The notes under the pieces are model-generated. The model was not told the DNA's origin. It saw only the letters and a program-made list of their open reading frames with translations, and did not search any database. Below, piece after piece: positions 34,532-47,074 of a stretch of DNA of 64,000 nt. Made by a program: the position numbers and the translations under genes. Origin of the DNA: Pseudomonas asiatica (lineage in GTDB: Bacteria > Pseudomonadota > Gammaproteobacteria > Pseudomonadales > Pseudomonadaceae); contig NZ_CP157874.1 of assembly GCF_040214835.1 (NCBI RefSeq), positions 1,678,001 to 1,742,000 on the forward strand, written 5' to 3'. How positions within the stretch are numbered: position 1 is the first letter of the stretch; the number at the start of each line of letters is the position of its first letter.

Positions 34532-37500
34532 ATGGCGTTCTTCACCGCAGCCAGCAAAGCCGACTTCCAGCATCAACTGCAAGCGGCCCTGGCGCAGCAC
34601 ATCAGCGAACAGTCCCTGCCACAAGTCGCGCTGTTCGCCGAGCAGTTCTTCGGCATCATCTCTCTGGACGAACTCACCCAACGCAGGCTTTCCGACCTGG
34701 CCGGCTGCACCCTGTCAGCCTGGCGCATCATCGAGCGTTTCGACCCCGAATACCCGCAAGTACGGGTGTACAACCCCGATTACGAACGCAATGGCTGGCA
34801 ATCGACCCACAGCGTGGTCGAAGTGCTGCACCACGACCTGCCGTTCCTGGTCGACTCGGTACGCACCGAGCTCAACCGCCGCGGCTACAGCATCCACACC
34901 CTGCAGACCACCGTGCTCAGCGTGCGCCGCGGCGCCAAGGGCGAGCTGCTTGAACTGCTGCCCAAGGGCACCCAGGGCGAGGGCGTACGCCATGAGTCGC
35001 TGATGTACCTGGAGATCGACCGTTGCGCCAACGCCGCCGAGCTGACGGTCCTGGCCCGCGAGATCGAGCAGGTGCTGGCCGAGGTGCGGGTGGTGGTTGC
35101 CGACTTCGAACCGATGAAGGCCAAGCTGCGTGAAGTGGTGGCGGAGGTGGAGCAGACCGCCTTTGGCCCGGCGCAGCACGAAAAGGGCGAGGTCAAGGCG
35201 TTCCTAGAGTGGCTGCTGGACAACCACTTCACCTTCCTGGGCTATGAAGAATTCACCGTAAAGGGCGACGCCGATGGCGGCCAGATGGTCTACGACGAGC
35301 AGTCGTTCCTCGGCCTGCCGCGCCGCCTGCGCGTGGGCCTGACGAGCGACGAGCTGCGCATCGAAGACTATGCCGTGGCCTACCTCAACGAACCGTTGCT
35401 GCTGTCGTTCGCCAAGGCCGCGCTGCCAAGCCGCGTACACCGCCCGGCCTACCCGGACTACGTGTCGATCCGCCAGCTGGACGCCGATGGCAAGGTGATC
35501 AAGGAACACCGCTTCATGGGCCTGTACACCTCGTCGGTGTACGGTGAAAGCGTGCATGCCATCCCTTATATCCGCCAGAAGGTCACCGAAGTCGAGCGCC
35601 GCTCGGGCTTCGATCCCAAGGCCCACCTGGGCAAGGAACTGGCCCAGGTGCTGGAAGTGCTGCCGCGCGACGACCTGTTCCAGACCCCGGTCGACGAGCT
35701 GTTCAGCACCGTCATGTCGATCGTGCAGATCCAGGAACGCAACAAGATCCGCGTGTTCCTGCGCAAGGACCCGTACGGCCGCTTCTGCTACTGCCTGGCC
35801 TATGTACCGCGGGAAATCTACTCCACCGAAGTGCGGCAGAAGATCCAGCAGGTGCTGATGGAGCGCCTGAAGGCCAGCGACTGCGAGTTCTGGACCTTCT
35901 TCTCCGAATCGGTGCTGGCCCGTGTGCAGCTGATTCTGCGGGTAGACCCGAAAAACCGCATCGACATCGACCCGCAGCAGCTGGAACGCGAAGTGATCCA
36001 GGCCTGCCGCTCGTGGCATGACGACTACTCGGCGCTGGTGATCGAGAACTTCGGCGAAGCCCAGGGCACCAACATCCTCGCCGACTTCCCCAAAGGTTTC
36101 CCGGCCGGCTACCGCGAGCGCTTCGCCGCGCACTCGGCGGTGGTCGACCTGCAGCACGTGCTGAACCTGTCGGAAAGCAAGCCGCTGGCGATGAGCTTCT
36201 ACCAGCCGCTGACCCAGGTCGGCGAGCGCACCCTGCACTGCAAGCTGTACCACGCCGACACGCCGCTGGCGCTGTCCGACGTGCTGCCGATCCTGGAGAA
36301 CCTTGGCCTGCGCGTGCTCGGCGAGTTCCCGTATCGCCTGCGCCATGCCAGTGGCCGCGGCTACTGGATCCACGACTTCGCCTTCACCTACAGCGAAGGC
36401 CTGAGCCTGGACATCCAGCAGCTCAACGACACCCTGCAGGATGCCTTCATCCACATCGTCCGCGGCGATGCCGAGAACGACGCCTTCAACCGCCTGGTGC
36501 TGACCGCCGGCCTGCCATGGCGCGACGTGGCGCTGCTGCGCGCCTACGCCCGTTACCTGAAGCAGATTCGCCTGGGCTTCGACCTGGGCTACATCGCCAG
36601 CACCCTGAACAACCACACCGACATCGCCCGCGAGCTGACCCGGTTGTTCAAGACCCGCTTCTACCTAGCGCGCAAGCTCACCCAGGAAGATCTGGATGAC
36701 AAGCAACTGCGCCTGGAACAAGCCATCCTGACCGCGCTGGACGACGTGCAGGTGCTCAACGAAGACCGCATCCTGCGTCGCTACCTGGACCTGATCAAGG
36801 CCACCCTGCGCACCAACTTCTACCAGCCGGACGCCAACGGCCACAACAAGTCGTACTTCAGCTTCAAGTTCAACCCCAAGCTGATCCCCGAACTGCCTAA
36901 ACCAGTGCCCAAGTTCGAGATCTTCGTCTACTCGCCACGGGTCGAAGGCGTGCACCTGCGCTTTGGCAACGTCGCCCGCGGCGGCCTGCGCTGGTCCGAC
37001 CGTGAGGAAGACTTCCGCACCGAGGTGCTGGGCCTGGTGAAAGCCCAGCAGGTGAAGAACTCGGTCATCGTGCCGGTCGGTGCCAAGGGCGGCTTCCTGC
37101 CGCGCCGCCTGCCGCTGGGCGGCAGCCGTGACGAGATCGCCGCCGAAGGCGTGGCGTGCTACCGCATCTTCATTTCCGGCCTGCTCGACATCACCGACAA
37201 CCTCAAGGACGGTGGCGTGGTACCGCCGGCCAACGTGGTGCGCCATGACGATGACGACCCGTACCTGGTGGTGGCGGCCGACAAGGGCACCGCGACCTTC
37301 TCGGACATCGCCAACGGCATCGCCATCGACTACGGCTTCTGGCTGGGCGACGCCTTCGCCTCGGGCGGCTCGGCCGGTTACGACCACAAGAAGATGGGTA
37401 TTACCGCGCGCGGCGCCTGGGTGGGCGTGCAGCGCCACTTCCGCGAGCGCGGCATCAATGTGCAGGAAGACCCGATCACCGTCATTGGCGTCGGCGACAT

Positions 37501-39397
37501 GGCCGGCGACGTGTTCGGCAACGGCCTGCTGATGTCCGACAAGCTGCAACTGGTGGCGGCGTTCAACCACCTGCACATCTTCATCGACCCGAACCCGGAG
37601 CCAGCCGCAAGCTTTGCCGAACGCAAGCGCCTGTTCGACCTGCCGCGCTCGGCCTGGAGCGACTACGACACCAGCATCATGTCCGAAGGTGGCGGGATCT
37701 TCCCGCGCAGTGCCAAGAGCATCGCCATCAGCCCGCAGATGAAAGAGCGCTTCGCCATCGAAGCCGACCGCCTGACCCCGACCGAGCTGCTCAATGCGCT
37801 GCTCAAGGCACCGGTAGACCTGCTGTGGAACGGTGGCATCGGTACCTACGTCAAGGCCAGCACCGAGAGCCACGCCGACGTCGGCGACAAGGCCAACGAC
37901 GCGCTGCGGGTCAATGGCAACGAATTGCGCTGCAAGGTGGTGGGCGAGGGCGGCAACCTGGGCATGACCCAGCTTGGCCGGGTCGAGTTCGGCCTGCATG
38001 GCGGCGCCACCAACACCGACTTCATCGACAACGCCGGCGGCGTGGACTGCTCCGACCACGAGGTCAACATCAAGATCCTGCTCAACGAAGTGGTGCAGGG
38101 TGGCGATATGACCGAGAAGCAGCGCAACCAGCTGCTGGGCAGCATGACCGACGAAGTGGCCGGCCTGGTGCTGGGCAACAACTACAAGCAGACCCAGGCG
38201 TTGTCGCTGGCGGCCCGCCGCGCCCGCGAGCGGATTGCCGAGTACAAACGCCTGATGGCCGACCTGGAGGCCCGAGGCAAGCTGGATCGCGCCATCGAGT
38301 TCCTGCCGTCCGAAGAGCAGTTGGCCGAGCGCCTGGCCGCCGGCCAGGGCCTGACCCGCGCCGAGCTTTCGGTGCTGATCTCGTACAGCAAGATCGACCT
38401 CAAGGAACAGCTGCTCAAGTCGCTGGTGCCGGACGACGACTACCTGACCCGCGACATGGAAACCGCCTTCCCGCCGTCGCTGGTCAGCAAATTTGCCGAA
38501 TCCATGCGCCGCCACCGCCTGAAGCGCGAAATCGTCAGCACCCAGATCGCCAACGACCTGGTCAACAACATGGGCATCACCTTCGTCCAGCGCCTGAAGG
38601 AGTCGACCGGCATGAGCCCGGCCAACGTGGCCGGGGCGTATGTGATCGTGCGCGACATCTTCCATCTGCCGCACTGGTTCCGCCAGATCGAGGCACTGGA
38701 CTACCAGGTGCCGGCGGAGATTCAGCTGACCCTGATGGACGAGCTGATGCGCCTGGGCCGCCGTGCCACCCGCTGGTTCCTGCGCAGCCGCCGCAACGAG
38801 CAGGACGCCGGGCGCGACACCGCGCATTTCGGGCCGAAGATCGCGCAACTGGGGCTCAAGCTCGACGAGTTGCTCGAGGGCCCGACCCGCGAGCGCTGGA
38901 TGGTGCGCTACCAGGGCTTCGTCGAGGCTGGTGTGCCGGAGTTGCTGGCGCGCATGGTGGCTGGCACTACCCACCTGTACACCCTGTTGCCGATCATCGA
39001 GGCCTCGGATGTTACCGGCCATGACCCGGCGCAGGTGGCCAAGGCGTTCTTCGCCGTGGGCAGCGCGCTGGACCTGACCTGGTACCTGCAGGAAATCAGC
39101 AACCTGCCGGTGGAGAACAACTGGCAGGCGCTGGCCCGCGAGGCGTTCCGCGACGACATCGACCTGCAGCAGCGGGCGATCACCATCTCGGTACTGCAGA
39201 TGGCCGATGCACCGGAAGACATGGACGCTCGCGTGGCGCTGTGGGCCGAGCAGCACCGGGTGATGGTGGAGCGCTGGCGCGCCATGCTGGATGACCTGCG
39301 CAATGCCACCGGTACCGACTATGCGATGTACGCGGTAGCCAACCGCGAGCTGGTCGACCTGGCCATGAGCGGGCAGGCGGCGGTGGTGCCGTCCTGA
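34532..39397 (+). CDS. gdhB: NAD-specific glutamate dehydrogenase, large (about 180 kDa) type
   Basis: 1,621 residues from the ATG at 34532 (MAFFTAASKADF), with GGAG 8 nt upstream; the length is that of the Pseudomonas enzyme. N-terminal ACT-like regulatory domains, then the dehydrogenase core (RGGLRWSDREEDFRTEVLGLVKAQQVKNSVIVP and GAKGGFLPRR near residue 850; NAD-binding region GVGDMAGDVFGNG). It oxidises glutamate to 2-oxoglutarate and ammonia in the cytosol, feeding arginine and glutamate catabolism. A strong terminator follows. The frame upstream of 34532 has no homology. Confidence 0.96.
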   Translation: MAFFTAASKADFQHQLQAALAQHISEQSLPQVALFAEQFFGIISLDELTQRRLSDLAGCTLSAWRIIERFDPEYPQVRVYNPDYERNGWQSTHSVVEVLHHDLPFLVDSVRTELNRRGYSIHTLQTTVLSVRRGAKGELLELLPKGTQGEGVRHESLMYLEIDRCANAAELTVLAREIEQVLAEVRVVVADFEPMKAKLREVVAEVEQTAFGPAQHEKGEVKAFLEWLLDNHFTFLGYEEFTVKGDADGGQMVYDEQSFLGLPRRLRVGLTSDELRIEDYAVAYLNEPLLLSFAKAALPSRVHRPAYPDYVSIRQLDADGKVIKEHRFMGLYTSSVYGESVHAIPYIRQKVTEVERRSGFDPKAHLGKELAQVLEVLPRDDLFQTPVDELFSTVMSIVQIQERNKIRVFLRKDPYGRFCYCLAYVPREIYSTEVRQKIQQVLMERLKASDCEFWTFFSESVLARVQLILRVDPKNRIDIDPQQLEREVIQACRSWHDDYSALVIENFGEAQGTNILADFPKGFPAGYRERFAAHSAVVDLQHVLNLSESKPLAMSFYQPLTQVGERTLHCKLYHADTPLALSDVLPILENLGLRVLGEFPYRLRHASGRGYWIHDFAFTYSEGLSLDIQQLNDTLQDAFIHIVRGDAENDAFNRLVLTAGLPWRDVALLRAYARYLKQIRLGFDLGYIASTLNNHTDIARELTRLFKTRFYLARKLTQEDLDDKQLRLEQAILTALDDVQVLNEDRILRRYLDLIKATLRTNFYQPDANGHNKSYFSFKFNPKLIPELPKPVPKFEIFVYSPRVEGVHLRFGNVARGGLRWSDREEDFRTEVLGLVKAQQVKNSVIVPVGAKGGFLPRRLPLGGSRDEIAAEGVACYRIFISGLLDITDNLKDGGVVPPANVVRHDDDDPYLVVAADKGTATFSDIANGIAIDYGFWLGDAFASGGSAGYDHKKMGITARGAWVGVQRHFRERGINVQEDPITVIGVGDMAGDVFGNGLLMSDKLQLVAAFNHLHIFIDPNPEPAASFAERKRLFDLPRSAWSDYDTSIMSEGGGIFPRSAKSIAISPQMKERFAIEADRLTPTELLNALLKAPVDLLWNGGIGTYVKASTESHADVGDKANDALRVNGNELRCKVVGEGGNLGMTQLGRVEFGLHGGATNTDFIDNAGGVDCSDHEVNIKILLNEVVQGGDMTEKQRNQLLGSMTDEVAGLVLGNNYKQTQALSLAARRARERIAEYKRLMADLEARGKLDRAIEFLPSEEQLAERLAAGQGLTRAELSVLISYSKIDLKEQLLKSLVPDDDYLTRDMETAFPPSLVSKFAESMRRHRLKREIVSTQIANDLVNNMGITFVQRLKESTGMSPANVAGAYVIVRDIFHLPHWFRQIEALDYQVPAEIQLTLMDELMRLGRRATRWFLRSRRNEQDAGRDTAHFGPKIAQLGLKLDELLEGPTRERWMVRYQGFVEAGVPELLARMVAGTTHLYTLLPIIEASDVTGHDPAQVAKAFFAVGSALDLTWYLQEISNLPVENNWQALAREAFRDDIDLQQRAITISVLQMADAPEDMDARVALWAEQHRVMVERWRAMLDDLRNATGTDYAMYAVANRELVDLAMSGQAAVVPS

Positions 39398-39413
39398 GCC
39401 ATGAGCTGAAATG

Positions 39414-39446
39414 AAAAGCCCCGGCAGTGATGCCGGGGCTTTTTTA
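39414..39446 (+). terminator. rho-independent terminator of gdhB
   Basis: AAAAGCCCCGGCA (39414-39426), a GTGA loop, then TGCCGGGGCTTTT (39431-39443) and further Ts: a 13-bp perfect stem, 17 bp after the stop. Confidence 0.93.
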
Positions 39447-39456
39447 TTTCTGTGCT

Positions 39457-39550
39457 GGCCCTTTCGCGGGTGAACCCGCTCCCACAGGGATATCACAAGA
39501 CTTGAGTGTAGTGAGGTCCCTGTGGGAGCGGGCGTGCCCGCGAAGAGGCC
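39457..39550. repeat. REP pair, CGCGGGTGAACCCGCTCCCACAG family
   Basis: Arms at 39457-39490 and 39517-39550 between the gdhB terminator and the ppsR stop. Confidence 0.9.
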
Positions 39551-39559
39551 GGTACAGGC

Positions 39560-40378
39560 TTACTTGAACCTGCGCTCCACCCCTTTCTCTACCAGAATCT
39601 TCGCCGAAATCTCCTCCACCGAAAAATGCGTGGAATTGATGTTGGGAATGTTCTCCCGGCGGAACAGGTTTTCCACCTCGCGCACTTCGAACTCGCACTG
39701 GGCAAAGCTGGAATAGCGGCTGTTGGGCTTGCGCTCGTGGCGGATGGCGGTGAGGCGGTCGGGGTCGATGGTCAGGCCGAACAGCTTGTTGTGGTGCTTT
39801 TTCAGCACCGCCGGCAGCTGCAGGCGCTCCATGTCGTCCTCGGTCAGCGGGTAGTTGGCGGCGCGGATGCCGAATTGCATGGCCATGTACAGGCAGGTGG
39901 GGGTCTTGCCGCAGCGCGATACGCCTACCAGGATCAGGTCGGCCTTGTCGTAGTAGTGGGTGCGCGCGCCATCGTCGTTGTCCAGGGCGAAATTCACCGC
40001 CTCGATACGTTCCATGTAGTTGGAATTGCCGCCGATCGAGTGCGACTTGCCGACGGAATACGACGAATGGGCAGTCAATTCTTGTTCAAGCGGGGACAAA
40101 AACGAAGAAAAGATGTCGATCATGAAGCCATTCGAAGTAGCCAGGATCTCACGGATGTCCTGATTGACGATGGTGTCGAAGATGATCGGGCGTACACCAT
40201 CGCGCTCGGCCGCGGCGTTGATCTGCTGGACCATGGTCCGCGCCTTTTCCGGCGAATCGATGTAGGGACGGGTGAATTTATTGAACGGAATGCTCTCGAA
40301 TTGAGCGAGCAGACTCTGGCCCAGGGTTTCGGCAGTGATGCCGGTGCCGTCGGAGATGAAGAACGCGGTTCGTTTCAT
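39560..40378 (-). CDS. ppsR: PEP synthase regulatory protein (bifunctional kinase/pyrophosphorylase)
   Basis: 272 residues from the ATG at 40378 ([20 protein letters not shown]). DUF299/PSRP family with P-loop [15 protein letters not shown] at about residue 150. It inactivates PEP synthase by ADP-dependent phosphorylation of an active-site Thr and reactivates it by Pi-dependent dephosphorylation. It is divergent from ppsA, the usual arrangement. Upstream codons to 40459 have no homology. Confidence 0.95.
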   Translation of the reverse strand: MKRTAFFISDGTGITAETLGQSLLAQFESIPFNKFTRPYIDSPEKARTMVQQINAAAERDGVRPIIFDTIVNQDIREILATSNGFMIDIFSSFLSPLEQELTAHSSYSVGKSHSIGGNSNYMERIEAVNFALDNDDGARTHYYDKADLILVGVSRCGKTPTCLYMAMQFGIRAANYPLTEDDMERLQLPAVLKKHHNKLFGLTIDPDRLTAIRHERKPNSRYSSFAQCEFEVREVENLFRRENIPNINSTHFSVEEISAKILVEKGVERRFK

Positions 40379-40555
40379 TTGCGATCTGGGCCTTAAGCTG
40401 ATGACGTTTCTTGGATATGATAAGTTCGGTTTGCCGAATGCGGCTGTCGGCATTCTCACTTATTTTCCAGGTACAGGCCACAAGCGTCCGGCCAAGTCAA
40501 CGAAGGCAGGCGGGCGCCCTTGAGCTTTTCCAATACAGTTAGTGGAGAGATCACC

Positions 40556-42931
<2,376 letters not shown>

Positions 42932-42942
42932 TGCAGTAAAAC

Positions 42943-42978
42943 GCGGGGGTACGTCTGGCGTACCCCCGCCTGGTTTTT
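42943..42978 (+). terminator. rho-independent terminator of ppsA
   Basis: GCGGGGGTACG (42943-42953), loop TCTGG, CGTACCCCCGC (42959-42969): an 11-bp perfect stem followed by six Ts (42973-42978). Confidence 0.94.
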
Positions 42979-43033
42979 TCCAGGGCGAGCTCCAGCAATG
43001 GATCCCGCCCTTTTTTGTGCACCAAGCAACCTT

Positions 43034-44026
43034 ATGCAAAGCAGCAGCACTCTATTCCCCGTGGCCCTGCTCAGTGCCGAACGCCGCGGCGACCTCAGCG
43101 AAGACGTGTACCGGATCAAGGCCGGCAACAGCCCTGACCCCAGCGTCGAGCTGGCTGTCACCCGCCTGGGGCTGGCCGATCAGGGCCAGCCCCAGGGCGT
43201 GCCGGTCATTCTCCTGCACGGCAGCTTCTCCAACCGCCGCTTCTGGTACTCGCCCAAAGGGATTGGCCTGGGGGCCTATCTCGCCCGCGCCGGCTTCGAT
43301 GTGTGGATCCCGGAAATGCGCGGCCACGGCCTGTCGCCACGCAACCATGACTGGAAGCACAACAGCGTTGCCGCCTATGCCCGCGATGACCTGCCGCTGA
43401 TTGCCGCGTTCGTGCGCGAGCAATCGGGCCAGGCGCCGCACTGGGTCGGCCATTCCCTGGGTGGTACGACCCTGGCGGCAGCGCTGGGCGGTGGCTTTCT
43501 GCCTGCCGAGCAGGTGGCCAGCGTGGCGCTGTTCGGTACCCAGATCAGCCGCGTCTACTGGCCGTTGAAAGTGCCGCCGCTGGCCTGGGGGGCGAAGCTG
43601 CTGCTCAAGCGCTGGGGGCAGATTTCCGGGCCGCGTTTCAAGCGTGGGCCGGAGGATGAGCCGATCGGCCTGGCCCTGGAGAGCATGCGCTGGCATGGCC
43701 TGTTCGGGCGCTTTGGCGACAGGCAGAGCGACTGGTGGGCGGGGCTGGCCGAGGTGGATGTGCCGCTGCTGGCGGTGGCGGGTGCGGGGGACTTCCAGGA
43801 CCCGGTGTGGGCCTGCCGCAAGCTGTTCGAGCAATTGGGCGGTGAGCGCAAGCAGTTTCTGCGGCTGGGGCTCGAGGAAGGCTTCGAGGCTTTCGGGCAT
43901 GTCGACATGCTGGTGAGCAAGGCCGCGCAGGTGCAGGTGTGGCCGCTGGTGGAGCGTTGGCTGCGGGATCCGCTGGTGCCGGTGCATGAATCCACGGTGG
44001 TGGCGGAGCCTGTGCCCGTCGGTTGA
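43034..44026 (+). CDS. alpha/beta-fold hydrolase
   Basis: 330 residues from the ATG at 43034; an ATG at 42998 would add 12 residues with no family look. Oxyanion segment LLHGSFSNRRFW, nucleophile elbow GHSLGG (about residue 139), and a plausible catalytic His in FGHVDMLV near the end. Esterase/lipase type, cytosolic, substrate unknown. The same neighbour is found between ppsA and rraA in P. aeruginosa as I recall it, so it belongs to the conserved core order. Confidence 0.85.
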   Translation: MQSSSTLFPVALLSAERRGDLSEDVYRIKAGNSPDPSVELAVTRLGLADQGQPQGVPVILLHGSFSNRRFWYSPKGIGLGAYLARAGFDVWIPEMRGHGLSPRNHDWKHNSVAAYARDDLPLIAAFVREQSGQAPHWVGHSLGGTTLAAALGGGFLPAEQVASVALFGTQISRVYWPLKVPPLAWGAKLLLKRWGQISGPRFKRGPEDEPIGLALESMRWHGLFGRFGDRQSDWWAGLAEVDVPLLAVAGAGDFQDPVWACRKLFEQLGGERKQFLRLGLEEGFEAFGHVDMLVSKAAQVQVWPLVERWLRDPLVPVHESTVVAEPVPVG

Positions 44027-44044
44027 ATGGGTTGCGCCTGTGCT

Positions 44045-44138
44045 GGCCTCTTCGCGGGTAAACCCGCTCCCACAGGAATTCCACAGGGCTCGAGTGCAGT
44101 GAGGACCCTGTGGGAGCGGGTTTACCCGCGAAGAGGCC
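44045..44138. repeat. REP pair, CGCGGGTAAACCCGCTCCCACAG family
   Basis: Arms at 44045-44076 and 44107-44138 are exact 32-bp reverse complements including flanking GGCCTCTT. Confidence 0.92.
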
Positions 44139-44245
44139 GGTACAGGCAAAACACAACTGACTGCTTGGTCCCGGATGACTGCAATGGGCTCTACGGTGTA
44201 GCCTTGGCCGATACCCGCTTTCGTTGTGACTGACAGGAGCTTCCC

Positions 44246-44737
44246 ATGCAGCATTACGTTACGCCCGACCTGTGTGATGCCTACCCGGACCTGGTGCAGG
44301 TGCTGGAACCGATGTTCAGCAATTTCGGCGGCCGCGATTCGTTCGGCGGCCAGATCGTCACCATCAAGTGCTTCGAAGACAACTCGCTGGTCAAGGAGCA
44401 GGTCGAACTCGATGGCAAGGGCAAGGTCCTGGTCGTCGATGGTGGTGGCTCGCTGCGCCGCGCACTGCTCGGCGACATGCTCGCCGAGAAGGCTGCCAAG
44501 AACGGTTGGGAAGGCCTGGTGATCTACGGCTGCGTGCGTGACGTCGACGTGCTGATCCAGACCGACGTCGGCGTGCAGGCCCTGGCCAGTCACCCGATGA
44601 AGACCGACAAGCGCGGCATCGGCGACCTCAACGTGGCAGTGACCTTCGCCGGGGTGACCTTCCGCCCGGGCGAGTACGTGTATGCCGACAACAATGGCGT
44701 GCTGGTCTCGCCAAGCCCGCTGAAAATGCCGGAGTGA
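44246..44737 (+). CDS. rraA: ribonuclease E activity regulator RraA
   Basis: 163 residues. RraA fold: [54 protein letters not shown] and a C-terminal [11 protein letters not shown]. RraA-type proteins bind RNase E and inhibit RNA decay; related sequences are aldolases, but the close match to RraA favours the regulator. AGGAG lies upstream of the ATG. Confidence 0.93.
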   Translation: MQHYVTPDLCDAYPDLVQVLEPMFSNFGGRDSFGGQIVTIKCFEDNSLVKEQVELDGKGKVLVVDGGGSLRRALLGDMLAEKAAKNGWEGLVIYGCVRDVDVLIQTDVGVQALASHPMKTDKRGIGDLNVAVTFAGVTFRPGEYVYADNNGVLVSPSPLKMPE

Positions 44738-44764
44738 TGCGCCGCCCGCGCTGATGGAGCTTTG

Positions 44765-45760
44765 ATGTTCGAGGAAGACAACGCGCAGTGGGGGCTGGTA
44801 CACGCCCTGGTGCTCGATGGCAAAGGTGGCGCGCGCTCGATTGCCCGTACCGAGCTGGACGACCTGCAGCTGCAACCCGAGCAGAGCCTGTGGCTGCACT
44901 GGGACCGCAGCCATCCGCAAACCCGCACCTGGCTGCTGCACGACAGCGGCCTGAGCGCGTTCGCCTGCGAGCTGCTGCTGGAAGAAAACACCCGGCCGCG
45001 CCTGCTGCCCCTGGCCGATGAACAGTTGTTGCTGTTCCTGCGTGGGGTCAACCTCAACCCGGGTGCAGAGCCTGAAGACATGGTCTCGGTGCGCATCTTC
45101 GCCGAGGCGCAGCGAGTCATCTCGCTGCGCCTGCGGCCGTTGCGCGCCAGTGACGAGATTCTCCAGCAGCTCGAAGAGGGCAGGGGCCCGAAATCGGCTT
45201 CCGAGCTGTTGCTGCTGATGGGCGAACTGCTGACCGAAAAGGTCCAGGGCCTGGTCAGCGACCTGTCCGAACTGGTCGACCTGGAAGAAGAAAAGGTCGA
45301 ATCCGACGAACGGTACACTCCAGAGAATGGTTGCCTGCAGCAGATCCGCCGGCGTGCCGCCGGTCTGCGGCGTTTCCTGGCTCCGCAGCGGGAGATCTAC
45401 GCCCAGCTGTCGCGCAGCAAATGGAGCTGGTTCGTCGATGCCGACGCCGATTACTGGAACGAGCTGAACAACAGCCTGATCCGCTACCTCGAAGAGCTGG
45501 AACTGACCCGCGAGCGTGCCGCCCTGGTGCTGGAAAGCCAGGATCGCCGGCGCAGCGAGCGCATGAACCGCACCATGTACCGCTTCGGCATCATCACCTG
45601 CATCTTCCTGCCCATGAGCTTCATCACCGGGCTGCTGGGAATCAATGTCGGCGGCATCCCGGGGGCGGAAAACCCCTATGGCTTCCTGTTTGCCTGCATC
45701 GTCGTGCTGGGGCTGGCGGTGGGGCAGTGGTGGCTGTTCCGGCGGTTGCGGTGGGTATAG
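44765..45760 (+). CDS. cmaX: CorA-family divalent cation transporter CmaX
   Basis: 331 residues from the ATG at 44765. Cytoplasmic N-domain, long helices, and two C-terminal membrane helices (about 270-290 and 305-322). The signature G-M-N of CorA is G-I-N here (GLLGINVGGIPGAENPYGF), closer to the ZntB branch. In P. aeruginosa the gene heading the sigX cluster is named cmaX. It starts 24 bp after rraA, so read-through is possible. Confidence 0.88.
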   Translation: MFEEDNAQWGLVHALVLDGKGGARSIARTELDDLQLQPEQSLWLHWDRSHPQTRTWLLHDSGLSAFACELLLEENTRPRLLPLADEQLLLFLRGVNLNPGAEPEDMVSVRIFAEAQRVISLRLRPLRASDEILQQLEEGRGPKSASELLLLMGELLTEKVQGLVSDLSELVDLEEEKVESDERYTPENGCLQQIRRRAAGLRRFLAPQREIYAQLSRSKWSWFVDADADYWNELNNSLIRYLEELELTRERAALVLESQDRRRSERMNRTMYRFGIITCIFLPMSFITGLLGINVGGIPGAENPYGFLFACIVVLGLAVGQWWLFRRLRWV

Positions 45761-45772
45761 ATGCTCATTGAC

Positions 45773-45881
45773 CTGCACCGGCCCTATCGCCGGCAAGCCA
45801 GCTCCCACAGGTGCACCACAGGTTTCAAGGCTTGTGGTACCCCTGTGGGAGCTGGCTTGCCGGCGATAGGGCCAGTGCAGG
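45773..45881. repeat. REP pair, GTGGGAGCTGGCTTGCCGGCGAT family
   Basis: Arms at 45781-45811 and 45842-45872 are exact reverse complements, with extended complementary flanks. It separates cmaX from crfX. Confidence 0.9.
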
Positions 45882-45974
45882 CAAGCGCCATTCATTTTGA
45901 AACACTCGTCCCAATGCGATGTGTGACCCATCGACCGGCCATCTCGTCTCTGACTGACACTGCGCGAGGTGCCC

Positions 45975-46247
45975 ATGCACGATCCGTTTGAAGAATCCCT
46001 GCGCGACCTGCTCAAGGCGTCACCCTCCGGCAATGACCGGGACGACCGGGACGACGCCGCTTGCCTGGGTCGCGTGCTGAAAACCGCCAACCGCCAGGTT
46101 GGCGCGGGCGATCTGTTCAGCCTGCTTGGCCGCTGGAGCCAGGCGCTGCTGATCGCCGTGAACAATGGCGCGGCGCATGTTGCGCCGGTGCGTCGACACT
46201 CTTCCCGCAACGCTGCCAACGGCAGCAAAGCAGATAAGGCCGATTGA
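45975..46247 (+). CDS. crfX: small protein CrfX
   Basis: 90 residues from the ATG at 45975, with GAGG a few bases upstream. Very polar: acidic stretch NDRDDRDDAA, then LLGRWSQALLIAVNNGAAHVAPVRRHSS. Identified mainly by position between cmaX and cmpX in the sigX locus and by length; function not established in the literature I know. It ends 2 bp before the cmpX ATG region. Confidence 0.85.
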   Translation: MHDPFEESLRDLLKASPSGNDRDDRDDAACLGRVLKTANRQVGAGDLFSLLGRWSQALLIAVNNGAAHVAPVRRHSSRNAANGSKADKAD

Positions 46248-46249
46248 AT

Positions 46250-47074
46250 ATGGAACTCGATCTCTGGACCCAGAGCCTGGTCACCGCCATGACTGCCCTT
46301 TGGACCAAGGTAGCGAACTTCATCCCCAACCTGTTCGGCGCGCTGGTCGTGGTGCTGCTCGGTTTCGTGGTGGCCAAGCTGCTCGACACGCTGCTGTCCA
46401 AACTGCTGGCCAAGTTCGGCCTGGACCGCCTGATGGCCGGCACCGGCCTGACCAAGATGCTCGGCCGGGTCGGCATCCAGGTGCCGATCTCCACCTTGAT
46501 TGGCAAGATCGTCTACTGGTTCGTGCTGCTCATCTTCCTGGTCTCGGCCGCCGAGTCGCTGGGCCTGGAGCGGGTCTCGGCAACCCTCGACATGCTTGCC
46601 CTGTACCTGCCGAAGGTGTTCGGCGCAGCCTTGGTGCTGCTGGCTGGCGTGCTGCTGGCCCAGGTGGCAAACGGCCTGGTACGCGGCGCAGCCGAAGGCA
46701 TCGGCCTGGAATACTCGGCAGGCCTGGGGCGTATCACCCAGGGCCTGGTGATCATCATCAGCATCTCGGTGGCCATCAGCCAGCTGGAGGTGAAAACCGA
46801 CCTGCTGAACCATGTGATCGTGATCGGGCTGATTACCGTTGGTCTGGCCGTTGCGTTGGCAATGGGCCTGGGCAGCCGCGAAATCGCCGGGCAGATCCTG
46901 GCCGGCATCTACGTGCGCGAGCTGTACCAGGTGGGCCAGCAGGTGCGGATTGGCGAGGTCGAAGGGCATATCGAGGAGATCGGTACGGTCAAGACGACGC
47001 TGCTGACCGATGATGGCGAACTGGTATCGCTGTCCAATCGTGAGCTGCTTGAACAGCGAGTCAATAGCCGCTAA
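46250..47074 (+). CDS. cmpX: mechanosensitive-channel-like membrane protein CmpX
   Basis: 274 residues from the ATG at 46250. Four to five membrane helices (about 30-50, 88-108, 125-145, 165-185, 190-210) and a soluble C-terminus (YVRELYQVGQQVRIGEVEGHIEEIGTVKTTLLTDDGELVSLSNREL) that matches the beta domain of MscS-type channels. In Pseudomonas CmpX is linked to membrane state and SigX activity. Just upstream of sigX. Confidence 0.9.
   Translation: MELDLWTQSLVTAMTALWTKVANFIPNLFGALVVVLLGFVVAKLLDTLLSKLLAKFGLDRLMAGTGLTKMLGRVGIQVPISTLIGKIVYWFVLLIFLVSAAESLGLERVSATLDMLALYLPKVFGAALVLLAGVLLAQVANGLVRGAAEGIGLEYSAGLGRITQGLVIIISISVAISQLEVKTDLLNHVIVIGLITVGLAVALAMGLGSREIAGQILAGIYVRELYQVGQQVRIGEVEGHIEEIGTVKTTLLTDDGELVSLSNRELLEQRVNSR

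Noticed and set aside
36665..39496. Antisense open frame opposite gdhB
   Set aside because: The plus strand encodes the glutamate dehydrogenase core; the antisense frame runs into a REP sequence at its start.
45899..45953. Possible AlgU-type promoter before crfX (TGTGA at 45922 or TCTGA at 45949)
   Set aside because: The -10 elements are good, but no acceptable GAACTT-like -35 lies 16-17 bp upstream of either, so it is not claimed.
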